From an uncultured Eubacteriales bacterium (lineage in GTDB: Bacteria; Bacillota; Clostridia; Oscillospirales; Oscillospiraceae), in contig UQWI01000003.1 of assembly GCA_900544765.1 (NCBI GenBank), positions 139,741-203,740 of the forward strand: DNA of 64,000 bases, given 5' to 3'. The translations under genes were made by a program, and so were the position numbers. Below are positions 41,501 through 49,017 of this stretch, one piece after another; the first letter of the stretch is position 1, and each line of letters starts with the position of its first letter. The notes below the pieces were generated by a model. The model worked only from the letters and a program-made list of their open reading frames with translations. It made no database searches and was not told the origin of the DNA.

Positions 41501-42054
41501 ACAGCGATCTTCTGGATCTCGTGGCTGGTGCGGAAGCCGTCGAAGAAGTTCAGGAAGGGCACACGGCCCTTGATGGCGGCCAGGTGAGCGACGGCGGAGA
41601 GGTCCATGACCTCCTGCACGTTGCCCTCGCAGAGCATGGCAAAGCCGGTCTGACGGCAGGCCATGACGTCCTGGTGGTCGCCGAAGATGCTCAGCGTGTG
41701 GCTGGCCAGGGTACGGGCGGTGACGTGGAACACGCCCGGCAGCAGCTCGCCGGCTATCTTGTACATGTTGGGGATCATCAGCAGCAGGCCCTGGGAAGCC
41801 GTGTAGGTGGTGGTCAGGGCGCCGGCGTTGAGGGAGCCGTGCACAGCGCCGGCGGCGCCGCTCTCGGCCTGCATCTCCTGCACCTTGACGGTGGTGCCGA
41901 AGATGTTCTTCTGTCCCGCAGCCGCCCACTGGTCAACGTAGTCGGCCATCGGGCTGGACGGGGTGATCGGGTAGATCGCGGCTACCTCGGTGAACGCGTA
42001 GCTAACGTGCGCGGCCGCCTGGTTGCCGTCCATGGATTTGAGTTTTCTCGCCAT
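38533..42054 (-). CDS. nifJ: Pyruvate:ferredoxin (flavodoxin) oxidoreductase
   Basis: 1173-residue single-chain PFOR: pyruvate + CoA + oxidised ferredoxin to acetyl-CoA + CO2 + reduced ferredoxin. Domains in order: pyruvate-binding domain I (AIYPITPSSPMADYVDQW near residue 26), domain II, the EKR domain, a two-cluster ferredoxin domain (CVQCNQCAFVCP and CMGCGVCTTVCP), and the TPP-binding domain (SCAGCAETSY and GGDGWAYDIGYGGLDH, with DTEVYSNTGGQ). Start is ATG 42054; the earlier ATG at 42114 lies in the -10 box. It probably supplies the reduced ferredoxin used by the hydrogenase in this window. Confidence 0.97.
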   Translation of the reverse strand: MARKLKSMDGNQAAAHVSYAFTEVAAIYPITPSSPMADYVDQWAAAGQKNIFGTTVKVQEMQAESGAAGAVHGSLNAGALTTTYTASQGLLLMIPNMYKIAGELLPGVFHVTARTLASHTLSIFGDHQDVMACRQTGFAMLCEGNVQEVMDLSAVAHLAAIKGRVPFLNFFDGFRTSHEIQKIAVWDYKDLASMVDMKAVEEFRARALNPEHPTMRGSHENGDIFFQNREASNKYYEAVPGIVEDYMKKINRKLGTDYQLFNYYGAPDADRVIVAMGSICDVTEEVIDYLNAHGQKVGLIKVRLYRPWRADKMLACIPETCKSIAVLDRTKEPGALGEPLYMDVVTSLANAGRTDIKVIGGRYGLASKDTPPASVFAVYKELAKANPKRQFTVGIVDDVTHMSLRETNAPDTSPKGTVSCMFWGLGGDGTVGANKNSIKIIGDHTDKYVQAYFQYDSKKTGGVTISHLRFGDKPIKSPYYINKADFVACHNPSYITKGFKMAQKLKAGGTFLINSQWSFEELEHHLDADAKRYIAKNKIKLVMINAIDLAEQIGMGKRTNTILQSAFFSLANVIPEADAIKYMKDAATHSYLKKGQDVVDMNHKAIDAGATAYKVVDVPESWLNAVDERKPAELSGRPATVKMVTEILDPVGKMDGDSLPVSAFKAHADGTFELGASAYEKRGVAVSVPEWNSATCVQCNQCAFVCPHATIRAYALSEDEAKAAPEAAKIVPIKAGKGKGEYSFAMAVSPLDCMGCGVCTTVCPTKSLTMVPMESQLAQQDVWTYMTEQVSEKKDMQDNTVKGSQFKQPMLEFSGSCAGCAETSYARLITQLFGDRMIISNATGCSSIWGGPAATSPYTVNKEGKGPAWVNSLFEDNAEHGLGLYLGQKKIRDDLAELVKKVAESDNAEKAAAAKEWLDTFNDGEANKAATAKLVAALESGESCDTCKAILAKKDYLSKKSVWIMGGDGWAYDIGYGGLDHVLASGEDVNVFVFDTEVYSNTGGQASKASNIGQVAQFAAAGKETKSKALAELAMTYGYVYVAQVAMGSNPAQTIKAIAEAEAYHGPSLIIGYAPCEMHSIKGGMTNCQTEMKKAVDCGYWNLFRFNPAEEHPFTLDSKEPKGGYRDFLMNEARYSRLTREFPDRADKLFTENEANAKARYEHLLKLKAMFDN

Positions 42055-42115
42055 ACTTTCATCTCCACATTTCGTTGTAAATTGGATATGGGTAGTGCGC
42101 TCTAAAAGCGTCATA

Positions 42116-42144
42116 ATTTTATCACTTGGAAGCGAATATGTAAA
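42116..42144 (-). promoter_or_regulatory. Promoter of nifJ
   Basis: On the minus strand TTTACA (42139-42144), 17-bp spacer, TAAAAT (42116-42121). About 20 bp further upstream is the 15-bp perfect dyad described separately. Confidence 0.8.
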
Positions 42145-42164
42145 CAGCTATTTGCACATAAAAC

Positions 42165-42179
42165 ACACAAATTTTGTGT
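42165..42179. promoter_or_regulatory. 15-bp perfect dyad upstream of the nifJ promoter
   Basis: ACACAAA, T, TTTGTGT at 42165-42179, centred about 63 bp upstream of the predicted nifJ start of transcription. A possible activator site. It is not a Rex site, because the half-sites face the wrong way. Confidence 0.4.
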
Positions 42180-42263
42180 TTGTCCTCAAAATTTTTTTGC
42201 CGAAACGCTCACGCTCCACCTGGTTATGACCAATCCTGCGCTTATTTAGATTCTCCGCGCAAA

Positions 42264-42292
42264 TATCGGGCCGCGAAATCCGCGGCCCGATA
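42264..42292 (-). terminator. Terminator of the small membrane-protein gene
   Basis: TATCGGGCCGCG (42264-42275) pairs with CGCGGCCCGATA (42281-42292), followed on the minus strand by TTTGCG. It begins just after the stop of the gene at 42295, which supports that gene. Confidence 0.75.
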
Positions 42293-42294
42293 TG

Positions 42295-42597
42295 TCAGGC
42301 GATATTATTTTGCCCCTCCGGGCGGCTTTTCAGCAGCGTTGGGACGAAAACCGCCGCCAGCGCGGTGACGGAAAGCAGCTCCACATCCATCGCCTCCTGC
42401 CACAGATAATACCGCTCCAGCATCTGCTTATAGTTGCGTACCATTTGGCTGGTAAACAGCATATACGCGGCCGCCGCCGCCGCTAACAGCAGTGCATAGA
42501 ATATCCGTTCCGTGCGCGGCGCGCTGGGATGGGAGGCCGCCTGACGCCGCGCGGACGCACTGATGCGGCGGTATTCTCCGGCTTTATAGTTTATCAC
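42295..42597 (-). CDS. Small membrane protein, 100 residues
   Basis: Not recognised. A basic N-terminal segment of about 30 residues is followed by a helix (IFYALLLAAAAAAYMLF, about 33-49), a linker with Arg/Lys/Tyr (NYKQMLERYYLWQEA), and a second helix (LLSVTALAAVFVPTLL, about 74-89). So both ends face the cytoplasm by the positive-inside rule. The frame starts at GTG 42597 without a strong ribosome binding site, which lowers confidence. The terminator directly after it makes a real gene likely. Single-gene unit between nifJ and the asp23 promoter. Confidence 0.55.
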   Translation of the reverse strand: MINYKAGEYRRISASARRQAASHPSAPRTERIFYALLLAAAAAAYMLFTSQMVRNYKQMLERYYLWQEAMDVELLSVTALAAVFVPTLLKSRPEGQNNIA

Positions 42598-42739
42598 AAA
42601 AGCACATTCCCGGCAACGCCGCGCGGCCTATAGACCAATTTTTACAAACAATGCGCAAACGCCGCCGCTGCTTATTATTGAGTTTGAACATAGAGGCCGG
42701 CGAACGATTTTGTGAACATTTTCATCGCAAAACTTTGAC

Positions 42740-42768
42740 TTGTCATATAGCGCAAGGTGTATTATAAT
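42740..42768 (+). promoter_or_regulatory. Promoter of asp23-fakA
   Basis: TTGTCA (42740-42745), 17-bp spacer, TATAAT (42763-42768). Confidence 0.8.
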
Positions 42769-42823
42769 AGTAAACTGCCATTCGGGCGGCAAGCCCGGTG
42801 GACGAAGCGAAAGGAGTGGCACC

Positions 42824-43174
42824 ATGGTGAAGATTGACAATCCTAGGGGAGCCATCACCATCGACGACGAGGTCTTTGCAAATCTGGCGGGCGACGCGGC
42901 CACAAGCTGCTTTGGCGTCAAGGCCATGGCCGCCCAGGCCAAGGATGGCGGCATCTTCCAGCTCCGGCGTGAAAACATGAGCCGCGGCGTTAAGGCCATC
43001 CTCGACGAGGACGGCAGCGTATCGCTCGAGCTGCACATCGCCGTCGACCACGGCGTTAATCTCAACGCCCTGTGCAACAGTATAATGAATGAGGTAAGCT
43101 ACAAAGTCTCCAAGGCGACCGGCGTGCCCGTCAAGCGCGTCGACGTGTATGTGGACACCATGCTCATCGGCTGA
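42824..43174 (+). CDS. Asp23/Gls24 family envelope-stress protein
   Basis: 116-residue member of the Asp23/Gls24 (DUF322) family, equivalent to YloU of B. subtilis, associated with the cell envelope. Family signatures are ITIDDEVFANLAGDAATSCFGV at the N-terminus, and LELHIAVDHGVNLNALCNSI with VKRVDVYVDTMLI at the C-terminus. Start is ATG 42824 with AAGGAG 7 bp upstream; the longer open frame contains the promoter. Followed by fakA at 60 bp, the usual pairing of yloU with yloV. Confidence 0.93.
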   Translation: MVKIDNPRGAITIDDEVFANLAGDAATSCFGVKAMAAQAKDGGIFQLRRENMSRGVKAILDEDGSVSLELHIAVDHGVNLNALCNSIMNEVSYKVSKATGVPVKRVDVYVDTMLIG

Positions 43175-43234
43175 GCCCGCGCCGCGGGCTATGCCCGACA
43201 AAGAAAAAATTCGCACAGCGGAGGTATTCCCCTC

Positions 43235-44902
43235 TTGAAAGAACTAATCGATGCGGCGGTGTTCCGCGATATTATCCTGTGCGCAAGCGCCGCGCTGGAA
43301 CAGAACCGTCAACTTATCAACGAACTGAACGTCTTTCCCGTCCCGGACGGCGACACGGGTACCAACATGTCGCTGACCATGGGCGCGGCTGCGGCCGAGC
43401 TCAAGAAGCGCGACTTCCCCACCCTGACCGCCGCCGCCGACTGCGCGGCGAGCGCCATGCTGCGCGGTGCGCGCGGCAACTCCGGCGTCATACTGAGCCT
43501 GCTGTTCCGCGGCCTGGCCAAAAAGCTCAAGGGCTGCGAGGCGGCCGACGCCAGGACCTACGCCGCGGCGATGACCGCCGGCGTGGACGCGGCCTACAAG
43601 GCCGTCATGAAGCCCGCCGAGGGCACCATACTGACCGTATCCCGCGTGGCGACGAGCTCCGCCGTGGAGTTTGCCGAGCACGGCGGTGATTTGGAGCTCA
43701 TGTTCTCCTGCGCCATCGAGTCCGCGCAGGAGGCCCTGGCCGACACCGTCAACCTCAACCCCGTGCTCAAGCGCGCCGGGGTCGTGGACGCGGGAGGCAA
43801 GGGATATGTGTTCATCCTCGAGGCCACCCTCGCCGTACTGCGCGGCGAGGCGTATGTACCCGAAGAGCAGCCCGGGGCCGCCGAGGAGGCTCCCGCCGAG
43901 GTCAAGGAGAAGGCCGACTTCAACGACTTCTCCACCGGCGAGATAGCCTACGCATACTGCACCGAGTTCATCTGCGGCCGCGACAACCCGAAGGACCCCG
44001 ATGAGCTGCGCAGCTTCCTCCAGACTCTCGGCGACTGCGTTGTGGTTGTGGACGACGACGAGATAATAAAGGTACACGTCCACACGAACGTCCCCGGCAC
44101 CGTCCTCACCGAAGCGCTGACCTACGGCCCGCTGCTCAAGGTGAAGATTGAGAACATGCGCGAGCAGCACAGCGAGATGGCCGGAGGCGAGGCTGCCGCC
44201 GCCTCCCCCGCAGAGCCCGAAGAGCCGGCCTTCGCCCCGGCCGAGAAGCCCTACGGCGCCGTCGCCGTCTGCGCCGGAAATGGCATGGCGGAGCTCTTCC
44301 GCGAGCTTGGCACCGACCGCATAGTCACCGGCGGCCAGACGATGAACCCCTCCACCGAGGACATACTGCGCGAGGTCGACCGCACCCCGGCCGAGACCGT
44401 GTTTGTTTTCCCGAACAACAAGAACATCCAGATGGCGGCCGAGCAGTGCGCGCCTCTCACGGAGAAGAACGTGGTTGTCATCCCGACCAGGACCGTACCC
44501 CAGGGCATCAGCGCCATGCTCATGCTGGACGAGAGCGCCGAGGTCGGCGACATACGCGAGGCCATGCTCAAGGCCATCGAGGGCGTACACACCGCGCTTG
44601 TGACCTATGCCGCGCGTGACAGCGAGTACGACGGCTTTGAGATTCACGCCGGGGAGTACCTCGCGCTCATGGACGGCTCTCTCATGGGCAGCTACAACAC
44701 CCGCGAGGGCCTCTTCGACGCCCTCTGCGAGAGCGCCGAGGGCTACTCCCCCACCATCATCAGCGTCTACTACGGCGAGGATGTGTCCGAGGGCGAGGCC
44801 GAGGTCCTTGGCACCCGCTTCTCCGAGAGCTTCCCGGACGCCGAGATAAGCGTCGTATGCGGCGGCCAGCCTGTATACTACTACATGGTGTCTATCGAAT
44901 AA
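43235..44902 (+). CDS. fakA: Fatty acid kinase catalytic subunit-like (FakA/YloV, DAK2 domain)
   Basis: 555-residue DhaL/DAK2-type kinase that, with a FakB carrier, phosphorylates exogenous fatty acids for lipid synthesis. The ATP-site signature is LNVFPVPDGDTGTNMSLTM (near residues 30-48), with Asp ligands for Mg2+, and GARGNSGVILSLLFRG (near 78-93). The C-terminal half (about 330-555) is the FakB-interacting domain with the conserved GGQTMNPSTEDIL motif near 371. It uses a TTG start after GGAGG (43220-43224). No fakB gene is in the window. Confidence 0.93.
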   Translation: MKELIDAAVFRDIILCASAALEQNRQLINELNVFPVPDGDTGTNMSLTMGAAAAELKKRDFPTLTAAADCAASAMLRGARGNSGVILSLLFRGLAKKLKGCEAADARTYAAAMTAGVDAAYKAVMKPAEGTILTVSRVATSSAVEFAEHGGDLELMFSCAIESAQEALADTVNLNPVLKRAGVVDAGGKGYVFILEATLAVLRGEAYVPEEQPGAAEEAPAEVKEKADFNDFSTGEIAYAYCTEFICGRDNPKDPDELRSFLQTLGDCVVVVDDDEIIKVHVHTNVPGTVLTEALTYGPLLKVKIENMREQHSEMAGGEAAAASPAEPEEPAFAPAEKPYGAVAVCAGNGMAELFRELGTDRIVTGGQTMNPSTEDILREVDRTPAETVFVFPNNKNIQMAAEQCAPLTEKNVVVIPTRTVPQGISAMLMLDESAEVGDIREAMLKAIEGVHTALVTYAARDSEYDGFEIHAGEYLALMDGSLMGSYNTREGLFDALCESAEGYSPTIISVYYGEDVSEGEAEVLGTRFSESFPDAEISVVCGGQPVYYYMVSIE

Positions 44903-44910
44903 GCATAATC

Positions 44911-44948
44911 AACAGCCCGCCCCGGTTTCCCCGGGGCGGGCTGTTTGC
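44911..44948 (+). terminator. Intrinsic terminator of asp23-fakA
   Basis: AACAGCCCGCCCCGG (44911-44925) pairs with CCGGGGCGGGCTGTT (44931-44945), then TTGC. Also usable for mnmE on the other strand. Confidence 0.88.
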
Positions 44949-44980
44949 ATGCCTGTAGAGTGTTTGCCAGCGTCGGAAAT

Positions 44981-46342
44981 TTATTTCCCCACGCAGAAGC
45001 GCGAGAATATGCGCTCCGTCACGTCGTCGGCTACGCTGCGACCGTTGAGCTCGCCCAACGCGGAGCGCGCCCTCTCGCACTCCGTGAGCACGGCGTCCGG
45101 CGTGACGCCGTCCAGTATGGCGGCGCGGGCGTCTATCAGCGCGTCGAGGGCGCGGGACACCGCCTCGGCCTGCCGGGCGTTGGTCAGGATTTCGCCCGCA
45201 GGCGCTTCCGGGGCCGGAAACATCTCCCGCACGGCCTCGCCCAGCGCGTCTATGCCCTCGCCCGTCCTGGCGCTCATATGCACCGTGCGCTCAAAATATC
45301 CCGGCAGGGCCGTGTCCTCCATACACCGGGGCAGGTCGGACTTGTTAACGACGGCAATGGCCCGCTTTGCGCGCCCGGCCACTGCCAGCGCTTCGCTGTC
45401 GCGCTCCGTCAGCGGCTGTGAGCCGTCGAACACGGCTATCACCAGCTCGGAATTCTCCGCAGCGTCAAGCGCCCTGCGCACGCCCAGGCGCTCCACCTCG
45501 CCGCCCGCGTCCCGCAGCCCGGCCGTGTCGGTAATGCGCAGCAGCACCCCGCCGAGCACGGCTTTCTCCTCTATTGTGTCGCGGGTCGTGCCGGGCTCCG
45601 AGGTAACAATTGCGCGCTCGTATCCCAGAAGCGCGTTCATAAGCGAGCTCTTTCCGACGTTCGGGCGGCCGATGAGCGAGGCGCGCAGGCCCTCGCGCAG
45701 CACGCGCCCGCGCTCAAATGTGGCCTCAAGCGCGCCGAGGGACGCTGCCCCATCTTCCAGGCGCTGGGCGTATTCGTCCAGCTCGAAGGGCTCTATGTCC
45801 TCGTCGGGGTAGTCGAGCGCGGCGCCGAAGTGTGCCGCCATGTCCGTCAGCATGTCGTAGACCGCGTCCGTCCTGCGCGTGACGGCCCCGGCGAGCTGCC
45901 CGGCGGCGTTCTCAGCCGCAGCGGCGCTTTCGGCGTCGATGATGTCGATAACGGCCTCGGCCTCGGTCAGGTCCATGCGCCCGTTCAGGAAGGCGCGCTT
46001 TGTGAACTCGCCCGGCCCAGCCTGTCTCGCGCCGCGTTTGAAGAGAGCGGAGAGCGCTTCGCCCAGCACGACCGGAGAGCCGTGGCATTGCAGCTCCGCC
46101 GTGTCCTCGCCCGTATAGGAGCGCGGCGCGCGGCTTATCGTGCACAGGCAGTAATCGAGCGCTCTGCCGCCGTCGCAGAGCTTTCCGTAGACCAGCTGCC
46201 TGTCGCCGTGCGAGCTCATCGGCCTGCCGTCGGCCGGAGCGAAAACCTCGTCCATGAGCGCGATGGAATCCGGCCCCGAGACGCGCACTATGCCTATCGC
46301 CGAGACCTGGTTCCCCGTCGCTATCGCCGCTATCGTGTCCAT
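44981..46342 (-). CDS. mnmE: tRNA modification GTPase MnmE (TrmE)
   Basis: 453-residue GTPase that, with MnmG, installs the cmnm5 group at U34 of several tRNAs. Order: N-terminal folate-binding domain (about 1-118, TIAAIATGNQVSAIGIVRVS), helical domain, and the inserted G domain (GRPNVGKSSLMNALL near residue 218, TDTAG near 264, NKSD near 330), ending in the invariant catalytic FCVGK. The start ATG 46342 follows AGAGGTGA. The usual neighbours jag, yidC and mnmG are absent from this window, so the locus is rearranged. Confidence 0.96.
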   Translation of the reverse strand: MDTIAAIATGNQVSAIGIVRVSGPDSIALMDEVFAPADGRPMSSHGDRQLVYGKLCDGGRALDYCLCTISRAPRSYTGEDTAELQCHGSPVVLGEALSALFKRGARQAGPGEFTKRAFLNGRMDLTEAEAVIDIIDAESAAAAENAAGQLAGAVTRRTDAVYDMLTDMAAHFGAALDYPDEDIEPFELDEYAQRLEDGAASLGALEATFERGRVLREGLRASLIGRPNVGKSSLMNALLGYERAIVTSEPGTTRDTIEEKAVLGGVLLRITDTAGLRDAGGEVERLGVRRALDAAENSELVIAVFDGSQPLTERDSEALAVAGRAKRAIAVVNKSDLPRCMEDTALPGYFERTVHMSARTGEGIDALGEAVREMFPAPEAPAGEILTNARQAEAVSRALDALIDARAAILDGVTPDAVLTECERARSALGELNGRSVADDVTERIFSRFCVGK

Positions 46343-46717
46343 AGTTTCACCTCTAATAATAATGTAGGCCACGCCGCCCACAAGCAGCACGCAACCCGCC
46401 GGGTTGCAGACCCCTGGTGGGGACACCCACCAGGCGCCACGTCGCCCGACGTGAGGGTGCAGCCGAGGGCGGCTGCTGCACTCCTGGGGCGCTTTGCCAC
46501 GTCGCCCGACGTGATGGGTGCAGCCGCCTGTGGCTGCCAACCCCGGGGCCGTTTTGGGCTCCAGATATACAGATAAATCACGATTTAACGCGCTAAATGT
46601 TTTTCTGTATTTCTGTATATCTGTACGGCCTTGGAGTGCGCGGGTTAGGCTCTCATATCTGTGCAATGTGCATATATCCTAACCGGATATTTTTTCATCA
46701 TATATACGCACAAGGTA

Positions 46718-46746
46718 TTGTAATTAGCCCGTATTTGTGGTATAAT
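46718..46746 (+). promoter_or_regulatory. Strong promoter inside the repeat element
   Basis: TTGTAA (46718-46723), 17-bp spacer, TATAAT (46741-46746). No ORF with a ribosome binding site follows, which suggests an RNA product. Confidence 0.75.
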
Positions 46747-46752
46747 ATAATG

Positions 46753-46925
46753 GGGAGGGAGAGAGATTTTCAAACGCACAAATACAGGGCAGGATGCCTG
46801 TAGCTGTTGATTACCCAACACTTCCGGCTGGAAATAAGAGCAACGGGATAGTATAGACATGGGTTAGTTAAGTGCAACACGGCGTATATTCCCGCAGCCG
46901 CTAATCCGTTCTGCCCTGTAGGATA
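46753..46925 (+). ncRNA. Candidate structured small RNA
   Basis: Begins 7 bp after a strong promoter. A closing helix, TACAGGGCAG (46783-46792) with CTGCCCTGTA (46911-46920), encloses about 118 nt. Inside, GCTG pairs with CAGC and CGGGA/TATA (46844-46855) pairs with TATA/TCCCG (46885-46894). This gives a rod with internal loops; two small hairpins sit in the left arm. The size and rod shape recall 6S RNA, but I cannot confirm the family, and the 3' end is a guess. Confidence 0.5.
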
Positions 46926-47251
46926 CGGTACCCGGCTGTGTGGCTGCTGGGTCGTGGGATACGGTAGCAAGCGGTTTTCCTTTCGGGGTCTGGGACGCTT
47001 TCTTTGAACAAGACCAAAGAAAGCGCCCCAGGAGTGCAGCAGCCGCCCTCGGCTGCACCCTCACGTCGGGCGACGTGTTATCCGGTGGGTGTCCCCCGAG
47101 CCCGTCTAGGGCTACAGACCTACTGATAAATCGCAATTTAGTCTGCTAAAGTCAGGGCGAAATGGCGTTACAGATATACAGAAATACAGAAAAACATTTA
47201 GCGCGTTAAAGTGTGATTTATCTGTATACCTGCAGCGCATGCAGCGCAAAA

Positions 47252-47277
47252 AAGGCCCCTCGCTGACGGGGGGCCTT
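47252..47277 (-). terminator. Intrinsic terminator of the SLH-protein gene
   Basis: AAGGCCCC (47252-47259) pairs with GGGGCCTT (47270-47277); on the minus strand TTTT follows. Confidence 0.8.
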
Positions 47278-47286
47278 GTGCTCTAT

Positions 47287-48285
47287 TCAGCTGCGCACGC
47301 GCAGGCTCTCGTCGAGCATGCGGGCCAGGATGGCGGCGGCCTCGCTGCGGCGGATGCCGCTCTCCGGCTCGTAGGAGCCGTCGTAGCCCTTGCCGTCGAG
47401 GATACCGGCGCGGTAGAGCGCGTAAATCTCGGCTGCGCCCTCGTCGCCCTGGGCCACGTCCGGGATTGTCTCGACGTCGTTTATCACCGTGTACTCATAC
47501 GAGGGCATAGCGTTGTAGAAGAGCACGGCGAAGTCGCGGCGGTTGATAGGCTCGTTGAGCGCCGAGTCGCTCATGGACGCGTAATCCGCCCCTGCAATGC
47601 CGTTGGCCACGGCGTACTCGATGTACGGCTGATACCACACCGCGCCATTCGTGAGCGTCACTGCGCCGGTGTGATAATACTGGTGCAGGCAGGCGGCAAT
47701 CTTGACCGCCTGGGCAGCCGTGAAGCCGCTTTCAGGCTCGAAGCTTGTCTCGGTCACGCCGTCTATGAGGCCGACGGCCACGGCGGAGTAAACATAGTCG
47801 CAGTACCAGCTGCCCTCCGGCACGTCGGAGAACACCAGCGTGCGCTTCGTCATGGACGCCCCGCCCCAGACCGCAATGCGGGCGCTGCCTTCGGCAGTTA
47901 TCCTCGCGGATGAGCTGCCCGCGACGATGTAGAGCTCTCGCGCACCTGCCCTGCCGGAAGAGGCGAGCGCGCCGGAGGTCGCGTTCACCACGGTGCCGCT
48001 GACGCTTATGTCCGCGTTTCCGGAGATAAGCAGGGCGCTGGCGCCGGCGCGCAGCGTGACATAGTCGCCGTCCGACAGGACGTATTCACCGGCGGTCTTG
48101 TCGGAAGCCGCCGAAGACAGGGCCGGAGCAATTCCGGCCACGGCGCCGCTGAGGACGTCCTCGGCCCAGGCCTGCACGTCGTCCTCGGTGGCCAGGGAGT
48201 CCCCCGCCGCCGAGGCCGGGATAACGCAGAGCGCAAGGCACAGGGCCAGTGTAAGGCAGAGGGTGCGTATGCCTCGCCCCGTCAT
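47287..48285 (-). CDS. Exported S-layer homology (SLH) domain protein
   Basis: 332-residue cell-surface protein. Signal peptide about 1-27 (ending VIPASA), then a beta domain of about 120 residues (GTVVNATSGAL, ELYIVAGSS near 80-110), then three SLH repeats: FSDVPEGSWYCDYVYSAVAV near 155, a second around VWYQPYIEYAVANGI near 220, and a third around AAEIYALYRAGILDGKGYDG near 285. SLH repeats bind secondary wall polymer. Its start overlaps the rex stop (ATGA at 48282-48285), an unusual partner for a redox regulator. The beta domain resembles the exported protein at 36876. Confidence 0.9.
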   Translation of the reverse strand: MTGRGIRTLCLTLALCLALCVIPASAAGDSLATEDDVQAWAEDVLSGAVAGIAPALSSAASDKTAGEYVLSDGDYVTLRAGASALLISGNADISVSGTVVNATSGALASSGRAGARELYIVAGSSSARITAEGSARIAVWGGASMTKRTLVFSDVPEGSWYCDYVYSAVAVGLIDGVTETSFEPESGFTAAQAVKIAACLHQYYHTGAVTLTNGAVWYQPYIEYAVANGIAGADYASMSDSALNEPINRRDFAVLFYNAMPSYEYTVINDVETIPDVAQGDEGAAEIYALYRAGILDGKGYDGSYEPESGIRRSEAAAILARMLDESLRVRS

Positions 48286-48953
48286 TGCCTGGCGTTCCTG
48301 GCCGCGGCTGCGGCCTCGGCGTCAATGCGCTCGGAGAGGTAATAGCCGAGCGCGAGCAGGCTGTCGGAGAAGTGGATGTTCTCCACGATGGCCTCGTCCT
48401 CGCTCACGTCGAGCTCCACGTTGGTGAAGTTCCAGATGGCCCGGACGCCGTGGTCGATGAGCTCGCGCGCCACCTTGTTGGCTATGAGCTTCGGCACGGA
48501 GAGGACGGCCATGTCGACCTTGCTGGTCCTGAATATCTCGGGCAGCTCGCTTATGTCGTGGATGCGGATACCGGAGATGTCCGTCCCGACGACCTCGGGG
48601 CGCACGTCGTAGGCCGCGAGCATGTGGAAGCCGTACTGCTCGAAGCAGAAGTTCTCAATCATGGCGCGGCCTATGTTGCCGACGCCGACAAGGATAACGG
48701 AAAAGTCGCGGTTCATGCCGAGTATGGAGGCAATCTCGCCGCGCAGTCCGGTCACGTTGTAGCCGTAGCCCTGCTGCCCGAACTCGCCGAAGCAGCTGAA
48801 GTCCTGACGAATCTGGCTGCTGGTGAGGCTCATCTGGCGGCCCAGCTCTCCCGAGGAGATGCGGTCGACGCCGGCGGCCTTGAGCTCGTCAAGCTTGCGA
48901 AGATAACGCGGCAGGCGCCGTATAACGTTATTAGACACTTTTGCTTGTTTCAC
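48282..48953 (-). CDS. rex: Redox-sensing transcriptional repressor Rex
   Basis: 223-residue repressor that binds NADH or NAD+ and controls fermentation and hydrogen genes. The N-terminal winged helix (VIRRLPRYLRKLDELKAAGV, about 8-27) and the Rossmann motif VILVGVGNIGRAMIEN (near residues 85-100) are typical, ending in a domain-swapped helix. I chose GTG 48953, which has GGTGGG about 9 bp upstream; earlier ATGs at 48968 and 48977 lie in or next to an RNA hairpin. Translationally coupled to an SLH protein. A probable target is the hyp-hydrogenase promoter at 28871. Confidence 0.93.
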   Translation of the reverse strand: MKQAKVSNNVIRRLPRYLRKLDELKAAGVDRISSGELGRQMSLTSSQIRQDFSCFGEFGQQGYGYNVTGLRGEIASILGMNRDFSVILVGVGNIGRAMIENFCFEQYGFHMLAAYDVRPEVVGTDISGIRIHDISELPEIFRTSKVDMAVLSVPKLIANKVARELIDHGVRAIWNFTNVELDVSEDEAIVENIHFSDSLLALGYYLSERIDAEAAAAARNARQ

Positions 48954-49017
48954 TTTATATCCCACCATAAAAAGCATTTTAACGCAGTTAAAAAATGCGC
49001 AATCAATTCAGATTAAG

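Larger units (their letters stand above)
46343..47249. repeat. Repeat-rich intergenic element with two inverted repeat pairs
   Basis: About 900 bp without protein genes. A 58-bp stretch, 46438-46495, is repeated perfectly in inverted orientation at 47020-47077, with weaker similarity extending to 46419 and 47096. It also has a diverged tandem copy at 46498-46556. A second pair, 46567-46625 and 47169-47227, matches at 57 of 59 positions. Three copies of the hairpin CACGTC-GCCC-GACGTG lie at 46438, 46498 and 47062. The modules are nested in a different order on the two sides, so they are not simple ends of one transposon; they look like mobile palindromic intergenic units. Confidence 0.8.

Noticed and set aside
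38503..42105. Long plus-strand frames opposite nifJ
   Set aside because: Antisense shadows dominated by Gly, Ala, Val and Leu; nifJ is certain on the other strand.
42055..42114. Longer nifJ start at 42114
   Set aside because: It overlaps the -10 region; ATG 42054 fits the family N-terminus.
42710..42727. TTGTGAA-CATT-TTCATCG near asp23 as a second Rex site
   Set aside because: Only the left half-site is good, and asp23-fakA is not an expected Rex target.
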